A DNA stretch of 64,000 nucleotides. It comes from Nematostella vectensis. Lineage: Eukaryota; Cnidaria; Anthozoa; Actiniaria; Edwardsiidae. Both the position numbers and the translations under genes were made by a program. The stretch covers positions 9,654,813 to 9,718,812 of the forward strand of contig NC_064041.1 of the NCBI RefSeq assembly GCF_932526225.1, read 5' to 3'. The notes under the pieces are model-generated. The model was given only the letters and a program-made list of their open reading frames with translations. It ran no database searches and was not told the DNA's origin. The number at the start of each line of letters is the position of its first letter. The stretch's first letter is position 1. Positions 32,901-45,674 of this stretch are shown here, in pieces.

Positions 32901-35900
32901 ATTTGGTCGAGGTGGAATGAAGTCATGCCATGCAAGTGTTGATTGATAAGATAGGAGATGGACATGCGCAGGGCGGGAAACCGCTGACTTATGAGTTTAT
33001 CAATGCTGGTTTCACGTCTTTCAGGAAACGCACTCTTGAGTGCATCATCAACACGTACCGGTCTCCCTGTGTGTCGACATCTTTGCACCGAGTCCCTGAG
33101 TAGCGCATCCAGGTCAAAGCTTATTTTCAGAGCGGGAATAGCTTCTATCAAATCCCTATTGACGTCATAGTCCTCACGTAACCCAGGAAACGCCTTTCTC
33201 ATCACGTGGTTTACGTTAAAGGTGTCAAGGACTCGCGTGTACTCGTGAAGTGCGCGCGTCAAATCAAAAGTCTTACTTATGTTGGCGATGTTTTTACGTA
33301 AAATGTGATTAATGTCAAACTTCTTATCAAGTGCGGGGACTTGTCGCTTTAGAATTTCATTAATGTCCTTGTGTTCGGAAGCTGAGCGTTTGTTGACAGA
33401 TCGAGGTGATCGAGGGATAGAGTGGCCGATGTCTCTGACGTGCACGATGCGTGTTTGTTTATACCTCTTATCATTCCCTGGTGTCTCCGAGCTTCTGCGT
33501 TTTCGTCCAATTAAGTGATTGAAAGGCCAAAAGAGACCCTCAACGAAAGCTTCTCCCCATGACTTACATGATTTTGAGATCATCTTCATTTTCGTTTGAG
33601 TGTAGTATTCCCTTTTTTCGGACATCTGCTTAGGTCGCGTTACATTAATCTTGATGTCTTTGGCGTGACAGTTTTGCTTGACGTAAGATATCACCACAGG
33701 GCTCCAGCATATGTCAGGGACGCACGTCTTGTTGCAGACATATCCGCACTTGGATAGCTCACATGAGTGCAAGCTTGCTCGAGACTTGTTATATTGGGCT
33801 AAAGCTTGGTTGAAAGATTCCTTCGCTTGTGAATACTTTGCGCGGATTCTCAGAAGCTCGGTCTCATTCAGTCTGCGCCAGCGTTTTACGCGTTTTATGT
33901 CAGCCGTTCTATCTCTGTAAAGGTTTTCTATGACGAGCATGCGTTGTTGTGCCGAGGCCAGAGCTTGTTCTGAGCCGTTGAGTCTTTCCTGTGCCTTCTC
34001 GCGCATGCGCTCTACATAGTTATTGACGTCATCTTGCAGACGCTGAACGAGCTCCGATTGGTCATCAAGCCGTCCACTGACGTGATACAGTAGTGCAGGC
34101 CAATCACCTACGTCAGCATTAGCACGTGCATCCAACGTGCACTGAAACTGACCATCCAATCGTCCCTTTATACCAAAGCTCAAGGTCCCGGATGGTGATA
34201 TGTCAATTATTGCACTTTGCTGGATTCCAAGCATGCGCACTGTGCCCTGTATTCTTGCTGCTCCCGAGATGCTGTTTAGATAGAGACGATCCCCTGGTGT
34301 CATGGTAATCACGTGACTAAGAGATAATTTATCTTTTACTCGGCCTAATACCCACGCTGAACAGTTGGGTTTCCTGTGGTGAGGGATGAAGCTGATTGGC
34401 AACTCACATGATCCCGTGTTATAGTCCACAGATGCCTCGATCCCCCGCAGACACAGACGTGCCCGACAGACCTGCGCAGTCAGATTAAGAACGAGGCCCG
34501 TAAGACGCTGGCGGACTGGTGCACGAACCACAGTTATCCCAATCGTTCGGGATGCTATTAAGTTTCGGTCAAACTCTTTTAGCTTTTCAATGATGTTTTT
34601 CGTTTGGTCACTTGGAATTCCAGACAACTTTGAACGTATTTCTGCGCACATCCCTGATAATCTAGACAGTCCATCTTGCATACTTTTGACGGATTTAAGG
34701 ACGGGTTCTCCTTTATTTGCAATACCTTTGTAGGAATTTATCGCGTTTGTAGCTGTCTTCACAAGTTGACTGAGTTCTAAAATAGTTCTCAGCCAGTTTC
34801 TGTGATCTTTCTCAAGTTTCGGAGCTGCAGCTGGGATTTCGTCGAGAATCTCCCTTAGCTCTAATTTGATGGAGAACCCGAGAAGCCTTAATTTCATGCG
34901 CACATCCGGGGCAATACTCAGCCCAGTCCTTCCTCCGCCTGTGACGTCATACTGTAGGTCAACGCCCACTGGAATATTTGCATAAGGGACGACTGAATCT
35001 CTTAGGGAGGCTGCTGCCTGGAGTGGGTTTCCTGTGGTGCGGAGAGTGAACTGAATGCCCTTGTTGTGCCTACATTGGTCGGTTTTCTTGTCAACGGCTG
35101 CGCCTGAAATAGGAAAAGAATTTCAGATCAAAATGATTAATGATAATTCTAATATTTATATAGCGCTTATACAACTATTTTCCTATAAATGCTATTGTAA
35201 TGTTGGAACTGAGGAACACAAAGTTTCTAGCAAGACCACACACTTATCAAATCAAATTCAGGGCCGAGAAACAGAAATATATTCTTATGTTTAGACTAAA
35301 AATCGTTAACAAATTAGCAGAGGTATAGAACATACTGGACCACGTGTTCAATCTATTAAAGTGTAATTTGAAACTCTGATAATCAGAAATAAGGGTTTTA
35401 ATTGAATAACAAATGCACCGACCTCCAAGTGAAAACGTCCCTGTCGCACCATCACCAGTGACGTGTACTGTATTTTGATCTCCCTTTGGTGCGCCCGCAA
35501 TCTGCATCGAGGCTGTCAGCGTGAGTTTGCCAGTCATGCTACCGTTAACTTTGCAAGTAAAGCGGCGGTCAAGAAGCTGGCAACGTCAAAGTCAAGATAT
35601 CAATCATTTGAGAGATGTTTTCTACTATGCGCAACAAGCATTAATACCGGTTCCTCTAGATATCAATCATTTGAGAGATGCTTTCTAATATGCGCAACGA
35701 GCAGTAATAACGGTTTCTCTATTTTGCCAAGTGAACGCCTGAGCCTGGCCGCCCAATGGAGGTTCAAAAAAATACAAACACTGAATTTCCCGTTTAACTC
35801 ATAGAAAGAGACAAGCCGTGACAAAAAGACTGAAACTTTGAATTTACTTTGAGGCCATGGGTTTTCAAATGGTAACCGAGGCCGCTTAGGAATCTTTGAA

Positions 35901-38900
35901 ATCTTTTTTACAGGACCATCCTAACCTCCTGTCAAAATATTGGTTGATGATAAAAGTATAAAAACATAAAAATAGGAAATTTAAAAAAAAAATTTTTTTT
36001 CGAAGTTTGGTCGCACTATCTTAAGAGCGTAGCTTACGTCACCGCAAAGGGTGGGGATACCTAAAGAGTAGTAAAATAGATAGCAATCACCTCGCCAAGA
36101 CAATCTGTTGACACCACCAAATCCCCGTCCGTCTCCATAGTAACACGGAGTGCCTTCCCATCATCACTCTGGAGCTGAGCGTTCACAGCAGCCTTGGCAA
36201 ACAGCGCTTGTTGTGACGTCACTGGTGACCGGGTCACGCCAATCGCGGCAAGGCGCGTCTTCCATCCCGCCGACTCCATCTGTCTCAAGATGTCAAGTCC
36301 ACTCAGCTTTGCTTGTGAGTCTTTGGCGAATTTGACGAAAGCTCCCCGTTTACAGACATCATGTGCAAAGCATACGCCATCTTTAGCAGTGAACCACACA
36401 TTTTCATCATCAACTTGTACTTTAAATCCGACTCTTGGTCGGTAATACAAGGCTGCTGTTGCTAATGGCAACCCAGAGCACACCCCTGTCGCGTGATTAA
36501 CGTCAATCATCAGATTTCTGACGTCAAAGCCTGTGTTAGTCGTGCCTACCTCTAGATTCAACCAGTCCGGTAGCGCCCGCGATACAGAACCGAGATAGTG
36601 CAGCGGCAACACGTCGTCACTTATAAGTTGTGTAAGGTAGTCTGGTTTCATCGGCACCTTGCTGCAGTTACCATGGTGACGCACGGTAAGTGTGTCGGGC
36701 AGGCTTATTGGCATGTCCCGGATGTATGTTATGTGTTCCTTATTCTTTCTGGCCAGGTTACCAAGGTCAAACCCTGTGAGAGAGACTGGTACCCAGGTGT
36801 TTTGTGTGCGCATGTGCACAACACCTTGTGTCACGTAATGCCCTGTATCGTTATCTATCTTCCACTCAGAAGTAGACACCAGTTGCGCTTGCGCATTGCA
36901 GTCGAATGCACTTTCTTGAAGTTGGTGGCATCCAATCGGAAAGCTTCGTTTATCTGTGTGAGTGACGTCATACACGCTTGAATTACTGCTCATATCCGGG
37001 CTCACATACACCAGGCTATCATCCGGGGTTGTAAAACTATCTGCGTCACTTCCGGTCACATGGTATGAGATCACGTGCAAACCTGACCGCTTTGCAGTGA
37101 CAGTGAATTGGGCGTCACGTGCTTGACTCGTGATGACTGTAACATTGGGTTGAATGTCAAGGTCACCGGAGGGTGAACTCATGCGGATGCGTAGCTCGCG
37201 TACTGGCGGCGAAGACACGTGCAGCACACGTGACTGTTTGTTTATTTCCAATTTGGGGAACACGGGAATCCTGAGACGACCCTTTTCGCAAATCTTCCCC
37301 TCGTATCCAGTCCCTTCGCATTCACAGCGTTGCTCAGCAAGTCCAGAGGTAACACATGTACCGCCATGAAGACATGGATTAGGTTTGCAGATGGAAGATT
37401 CTGAAAGCATAAAATGTGAAAGTAAATAAATGTAAATACGAATACAATACACTAATACAATACATACACTAATTCATCAGTCAGAATATTCAAAAGAAAA
37501 ATAGCAGACAGACGGACTCACCGGTGCAAGTGAATGAGGATGTCCGCCACTTCACTCCTCCGGTGACCTCGTCCACGCTGCACGTCGCGTTAGCTGCACC
37601 CTCTACATAGTAACCATCTTCACACTCGAAATTACACAGGGACCCCAAGGATCTGGGACATGGTATGGTGACGAAGGTGTGTGGAGGTGAGGTGAGGTCC
37701 GGGCAACTCATAGCTGAAGAGAAATGTAATAGTTTGTCAATTCTAACCCCGCGTTTTACACCGTAAGATTTTGTCAATACCAATCCATGGTGATATGCCG
37801 TAGCGTTGAAAATTAGATATAACAATGAAAATACTCTTACTCCATAAACAATTACGTATATTTTGCCTTCAGTTTGTTTTCCGCTCGCCCGTTCAATGAC
37901 TGCATCACTAAGTTGTTCGTTCGGTCGGACGGACGGTCAGGGAATAATTCAATCGATAGGCAATCGGTTTGTAGGTAAATCCGTCAGTCAGTCCCCCCCT
38001 CTTCCCACTAGCTGCCCCCTCCCCTCTCGCCTCTCACTCTTTCTTCTCCTTGCCCTTCTACTTAAACACTCCTTTCCGTCCCAGCTACCTTTGCACACCG
38101 CTATCTCCCCAGTCCACTGTGAGCTAGGAAGGCAAGTCCTAGTCTCTGAGCCTACTAGCTCATAGCCAGCGGAGCAGGAGAAGGAACAATTAGCGCCAGT
38201 CACGTGACTGCTACATTTCATGGAGCCTTGAGCAGGCGCTTCAATGGACACACAGGGTAGTCCTGAAATAGAGATCAAGATTAATGTCTCTTGTCGGTCG
38301 ACTGGTTCCGTCGGCCCTCCGGAAGTAAACTGGTGCCAATGCCGCTTAAAGCAATCTTTGCATGATATGGGGACGACACCCATTTTTACGATTCAAGCAT
38401 ATTATAATAAAGTGAAATGAAGTGAAGACCTGTTACAGGAGTTGTCCACCGATTGGTACTAACATTTGCAGGATTCAACCACAAGACACGACTATCATAA
38501 CACAACAATCGACAACACGAACCTACCTTCGAATATTTTTTGTCTGCGGGAGCCATAAACTATTTCGTATGCAAAACATAGCGGCATTGTATTAATCTTC
38601 GACATCACGAGGTTATCTTTGCACGCTTTTAAGCAGGACGGAGCTACCTTATTACAACTGTCGGCTATCTACAAGACGAACTCGACTGTCGGCAAGACGG
38701 CTACCTCTTCACAATTTGTCGACAACCTAGAAATCTACCTTTACACGATTGGTCTTTTTTGATGTCATGGGGTTTCTGTACCTTTGCAGGATTTCTTGTC
38801 GTCTGCGAGAGCGAAGCCAGGCGAGCAGGAACAGCTGTAGGATCCGAACGTGTTATTGCACTGATGTTCACACTTGTGTAGCCCAGTATCGCACTCGTCG

Positions 38901-41900
38901 ATATCTGAAAAAAAATATCAATCACGTTTGGTGTGCTGGCTTAGCAGTTGGTTTAGTATTGTCTAACGAGTGTCTAACCAGTAATGTTTAACCTAAAGGT
39001 TGTTTCAGTATAGTCCAACTACTGGCAGGTTCAATATTGTCAATATCGAAAAGTTGTTTAATAAGTTTAACGAAAGGTTGGTTCAGTATTGTCTAACGAA
39101 AGGTTGGTTTATTATTGGCTAACGAAAAGTTGGTTCAGTATTGTCTAACGAACCAATCACAGTTTAATGTTGTCAAAAGAAAGGTTGGCTTGCTATTGAC
39201 TAGTGAACAACGATTTTTTCCTAATTGGCCTACCTTCACACGTCTTCCCATCTTGCCTAAGAAGGAAACCCTCTCTACAGGCGCAAGTGAACGAGCCAAT
39301 CACATTCACGCAGACCTGCTCGCAGTCAGCCAATGAGGCGTTGCTACTTAAGCCGCTCACGTGACGCAGTGAGCACTCGTCGATATCTAGGAAACAAAGT
39401 ATTGCAATCTTTGGGATGAAAAAATAAATAGAACCTGTACATGTACCATTATAGTATGTCTTTTTCTTAAATGCTAAATTAAAGGCCAAACACGATGCCA
39501 TTTTATGCCTCCACACAATACCGACACGCGCAAAACATACATCCGCATTAAGAATTTCAAGTAGGTTACTGAGATATTATCAATCAAATATCGACACAGG
39601 AAACTGTAGATATTAGTGTTTTTCCCGCTAGCATTTTGCACTCCATGTAGGCTCCATGTGGGATTCGCATACCTGTACAAGTGATGTTGACGCATACGCA
39701 TAGCGTACCTGTACAAGTGAAGTTGTCGGAACTCAGTTTAAAACCTTCTGAGCATGCGCAGTAGTAGCTGCCACGTGTATTATGACAGAGCATCTCACAC
39801 CCACTGAACAACGCACACTCGTCCAAATCTGCCAATACAGAAAGAGGGATATTTGACATAACTGTACTGCTATCTGCCACGACTGGGGGGCCACAGCTGA
39901 TCCAAAATGCGAGCGAAGAAGTATTTGACACTAGCGCCAATTTGACTACAGCACTTTGACAGCATTTTCTATAGCTTCGTAAGCCATTTTATATCAGCGG
40001 TGGCCCGCCAGTCTGTGGCATTTTGGATGCGCGCGCAACATCGTGAGAACGGTCTATTGTAAACGACAATGCTCTCTGGCCTTTGCATATTCGTCCAAAT
40101 GCCCCATCCCAGGTTTGGCTACGATACCTGCCGAATTCATATCAAATAGGTGCTGAATGGAAGTGCTCTCTCACCTTGACACGTTCGTCTGCTGGGTTCA
40201 CGCTCTCTCACCTTGACATGTTCGTCTGTTGGGTTCAAGCTTGTATCCATCGCGGCAGCGACAGCGATATGTCCCGATTATGTTGATGCATTCATGTTCA
40301 CACCAGCCGTTGTTGCGCTTACACTCGTTAATATCTGAGCAATGAAAATTTTGTACAGGTTTACAATCCAAGGAGTCAAACCCAAATCTCATCGCGAGTC
40401 ACTTCCGAGTAATCCTCGATACTTCTGGGCAATTTTCGAATTTCTTACCAACACATCGATCCTCGTTCTCCTCAGAACACACGTATCCCCGACTACAATT
40501 CAAATAACTTCCGAATGTTTTTCAAATGTCTGCTTAACAACACATCGATGCAATCGATGCCCGTCTCCTTAACGTGTAGCACGACGTATCCCCGACTACA
40601 TTTCGAATAGCTTCCGAATGATTTTCGAATGTTTGCTTATCAACACATCGATGCCCGTTCTCCTCATCGTGAAGCACGATGTATCCCCGACTACATTTCG
40701 AATAGCTTCCGAATGATTCTCGAATGTTTGCTTACCAACACATCGATGCCCATTCTCCTCATCGTGTAGCACGAAGTATCCCCGAGGGCAGTCGCAGGTG
40801 TAGCTACCGGGACGATTAATACACCTCCCTGGACATTTATTGGTGCTTGTGGATAGACACTCGTCGATGTCTTAAATAGAATGCAATCAGTCTCGACATA
40901 TTCGCAAAACGCTCCCGGCTACCGGTACTGTTAGTAGCGCCTGTTGAGCCACAAGGGTGGGGCGCCATGAGGTGCTATATTACACCCCAGAAACTGCTAA
41001 CTCTGCTATCAATCTGGACCTCCAGTAGTAGGATACTGTTGATAAGGACAACTTTGTGATACAAAAAAACTGTCCTTATTAAAAAGGTGATCTTTTTTTA
41101 AATGAGGGGATTGGAAATACGAAAAATATATTAGATGACCCTCCTAAACGGTTTTAAAAGCTGTTAGCTTGCTTGCTGAGATGATTTGTTATTGATTTTA
41201 GAAAATTCCTTTTTTACTCTTAGACTTTAAAAGCAGGTATCTTTACCCTGGCATACTGTTCCACCAATCAGCGAATAGCCTTTTGCACATGTGCATCGGT
41301 AGCTTCCCAGTGTATTGATGCATGTTGCGTTACACGATGCGCTCTTCTGATTGGCGCAGCGGCACCGAGGTGACATCTCTGTGCACTCGTCAACATCTGA
41401 ATAAAACAGAAACAGCATTTTTTAGACGAACTAAACATGGCAAAAATAGACCAGAATTTACCGTTGATAGCTCGTTTATTAAACAGCCTTCGCGCTTGAT
41501 ATTCTTAACCAGAAACAAAGCCTTCTCTACCATGCATCTATGTAATCACTATTATTATTACAGCATAGTTGATGTGGTCGTGTAATACTCACTCCCTCAC
41601 TCCCTAACTCCCTCACTCACTCACACTAATTACCTATCAAAAAATTAGTTATTAATTAACTAAAAGCTTTTAAATTACCTACCTAATACATTAATTAACT
41701 GACTAATAATAAAGTGACTAACTTAAAGTTTACTTTACTACCTAGGTACTTAATTAACTATCTAGCTGATTGGTAGTCTGGTTCCTGCCAAGCACTCTCC
41801 TTACAGTTGTTTTGAAAGAACCTAGTGTCTCTATAGTGCGGGCCACGCTCGCTAGCGCGTTCCACGCCTTTGCACCCCTAAAAGTGACAGAGCTCTTGAT

Positions 41901-44900
41901 CGCTTCAGTGTTTGGCTTTGACGTGTTGATCCGCCTTAGCCTTCTTGTGGTGGTCGTATTAGTGAATAGCTGCGGGCCATGGGTCGGTTCCTTGAAAGCA
42001 GAGTAGCGCTAACCCAGGGATAAATACGGCTATCTTGACATTTGATTGGATAAAAAGGGCATTCGTACCTGGGTCGGCGTTACCTTGCCTTCCAGGAACT
42101 CTGCCCTACGTGCTTTCAGGTGGAAAGCTTTGTATGTTAGGCATACGAGCTTGGTGTTGTAGATTCCTTCTTACCGATGCACTGGCTGTGGTAATTAAGG
42201 CGCTTTCTGTATCCTTGCCAGCACTCGCAAGTGTAAGATCCGGGGATGTTGGTGCAGACTTGCTGACACACGGAGCTTCCACTACTACACTCATTGATAT
42301 CTAAAAAACACAGAGAAAGATGTGTCACTTCGAATTTGGACCTAGTCTGCGGCAGTAATACACTACAAGGCCCCGTAGTTTGAACACCAAATTTTTAACA
42401 GCACAGGAAAAAAACTAGGCCTTACTTTTGTTAACGACAAAGCCCGGATGCCTGAAACATCTATATCCCAACCACACTCTCGGCCAGCAGAGCTTTTTAA
42501 ATTGAAATCAAAATTAAAATTTCTTTCGTTTCTTTAGTGATAAAAATAAATAGCAAATAAATTTGTCGTAGCTATCGCCCAGAGCACATATACCAAGTTG
42601 TAGGAAGGCCGCTTAGGTAACCGTCAGACTAATTTCTGACCACGGGGACAAAACTGGGATTGAAATTGTTGTGTTTTGTTGAGAGAGGAAAACTTTTGAA
42701 AAGTGGAAAGTCCGGCTAAGAACCCTCAGAGCAAAAGCGTGTCTGATCACGAAACAAAGCTAAGGATCGAGATAAATGATAAATTAATAACTACTCATTT
42801 CTGACCACGGGAAAAGAGCTGAGATTGAATTTGTTGTTTTTTGTTGAGAGACGAAATCTCTTGACAAATGGGTAGTCCGGCGAAGAATTCTCAGAACAAT
42901 CACAAAACATAGCTTAGGATCGAGATAAATGATAATACAATAAGGTATACGAAACACTCTTAAATTTGTGTAAAATAATACGTACCTCTCTCGCAAGAGT
43001 TTCCTGTCCATCCGGGGTCGCATGAGCACGTGTGAGCACGGATACATTTACCATGGCTACATCCCTGGCGACACCAGGCTAGAAAATAATACTAACAAAA
43101 TCAATTTTAGGAGCATCATCATCATCTTCATCTTCATCGTTATCATTAACATTATTATGACTGCCATCATCAACGTCGCCATCTTCATCACCATCATTAT
43201 CATCATCATCACCATCGTTATATCATCCAGGTAATCAGAATTATCGTTTTTATCATCATCATTATCATCATCACCATCATCTATCGTCGTTGCAACCCTT
43301 CGTTTACTCATAATACACACATACGTGTTTTACAGTCGCTTCCAGTCTTACGCCATCCGTCACAGCAGTGCAGACTGACACCGTGTTCGGTTCTTGTTGC
43401 GACCTTGTAATACGTCCTTGACACGAGTCTGTCAAACATAGAAATAACTAAAAAATATCATGGGCACTCATACAGATTGAGATTTGCCAAAGCGAATGAA
43501 AGAATTTAGGGTTTAAGTACGGTTAGGGACATACGTCGGGGGTGAATTTCTTGTTTACAGCTCGCGTAAGTTTGTAGAATAAAATATGAGCCCTTCGGAA
43601 AGGAAGAAAAAGCATGAAAAGCGGGATAGCGAACTTAAGGTTTCTGGCGTGTGCGCCGTTGTAAAATCTCTGCTGCGCTAAATCTTTAGGTCCGCGCAGT
43701 GAATTGTGTGAAGTATATGAATGTGGAGAATGACATGGCAGACTTATAAATCATTTTGAAGCTTGGCTGAAACACGCGCATACCAGGGCACGTGACACTT
43801 CCGTAAAATGTATACAAGAGCACGTGATATTGCTGTTACATGCACACCACGTGTTATTTACGCAAGACGCATGCAAGAGCACGTGAACACTCTTATGGCA
43901 TGCATGTTCTATCACGTGTGAATTTTGCAAGATGTATAACCGGATTAGAGAAAGCTTTTCATTAACTGCTTTAATATAAACAGTGCTGATAAATATGATT
44001 GAACTAAAGGCATCTGATAATAAAACCTCCGTCCTGTACAACGCCCCCATTCCCATTAGCCGTATTTGTGAATGTATGTCCGCCAGGAGTGAGAAACCGC
44101 TTAGGTCCGGAAAGTTACGGTGCGGCTCACACGCGACGAGCACACGCCAAACCTGAAATAGACAGAGGACGTCTCGTTGCAGCAAGAGTCACGTCGTTGT
44201 GCCCTGTGGGGCGCATAAGCGTCAAAGCCAACATCACGTTACCGCACGATATAGCACGCTTCACATCAATGTAGCAATCTTGTCAATTCACGTGACGGGA
44301 CGCATTACGGTACATATAACGTCACTGTACACATCACTTCACGGCTTACATCAGGCCATGGTACACATAACAACACACATGAGGGCTTAGTACAAATCAC
44401 ATCACGGTACACATTACATCACGTTACATATCCCGTCACGTACGCCTCACGTCACGGTACGCATCAAGTCACAGTACACATCACAGCACAGAAAAAATAA
44501 CGTTACGGTACTCAAACGTCATGGTACACATTACGTGACGGTACACATTACATCAGGGTAACTTAATGTCACGGTACACATCACGTCACGGTACACACCA
44601 CGTCACAGTACACATCACATCACGGTACACATTACATCATGGTTCATATGTCACAGCATACATCACGTCACGGTACACATCAAGTCACGGTACACATCAT
44701 GCCACGGTACACATCACGTCACGGTACACATCACGTAACGGTACGCATCACGTCATGGTACACATCACGTCACAGTAGACATCACGTCACGGTACACATC
44801 ATGTCACGGTACACCTCACGGTACTCATCACGTCACGATACACATGACGTCACGTCACGGCCCACATCACGTGACGGTACACATCACGTTACTGTACACA

Positions 44901-45580
44901 TCACGTGACGGTACTCATCACGCCATGATACACATCACGTGACGGTATTCATCACGTCATGGTACACATCACGTTACATCAGGGTAATTAAACTTAAAAC
45001 ATCACATCACAGATCGAGAATACAGAAGTACAAGCAATACTACGGCTTGATAAGCAAAACCCAAGAAATACTTACCCATATCGTCTTAAACCGTTGTACA
45101 AAACGTAGCTACCGCCATGAAAACCAGCACTGATTAAAAAGCTACTCTTTGCTTCATTTCCTTTGCGGTAAACACAAGTCGCTGTAAAGTTCATTAGTTT
45201 CCCGCTCCAAATGCTAGATTCATAAAGAGCGAATGAACTTGTTGTGTCCGTGAAAGCACTCACGGAGAAATATTCTGATATAGTTCCGGTCTGCCCTTTC
45301 GAGTCATCGACTTCCCGTTCTCCTTAAATGAGTGACCTGATATGTTGGCTCTGTTCCACATATTTTCTATCTGAATACTTGATAGATGACCTTTGATTGA
45401 GCCTTGGCTGTAACGTGCACGGTGTTGTGATTATGATGATTACGAGAACACGGCGGAGAAAGATGATGATGATAATATCCGCTGGTGATGATGATGATGA
45501 TGATGGCGTAATGATGGTGGTAGTGGTGGTGGTGATGATGATGATGATGATGACAATGATAATGATGACAATGATGATGA

Positions 45581-45614
<34 letters not shown>

Positions 45615-45640
45615 GGTGATGATTTTGATGATGATGACAA

Positions 45641-45674
<34 letters not shown>

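Noticed and set aside
44068-44908. Thr/His-rich frames (THHVTVHITS type)
   Set aside because: Translation of the 17-bp minisatellite.
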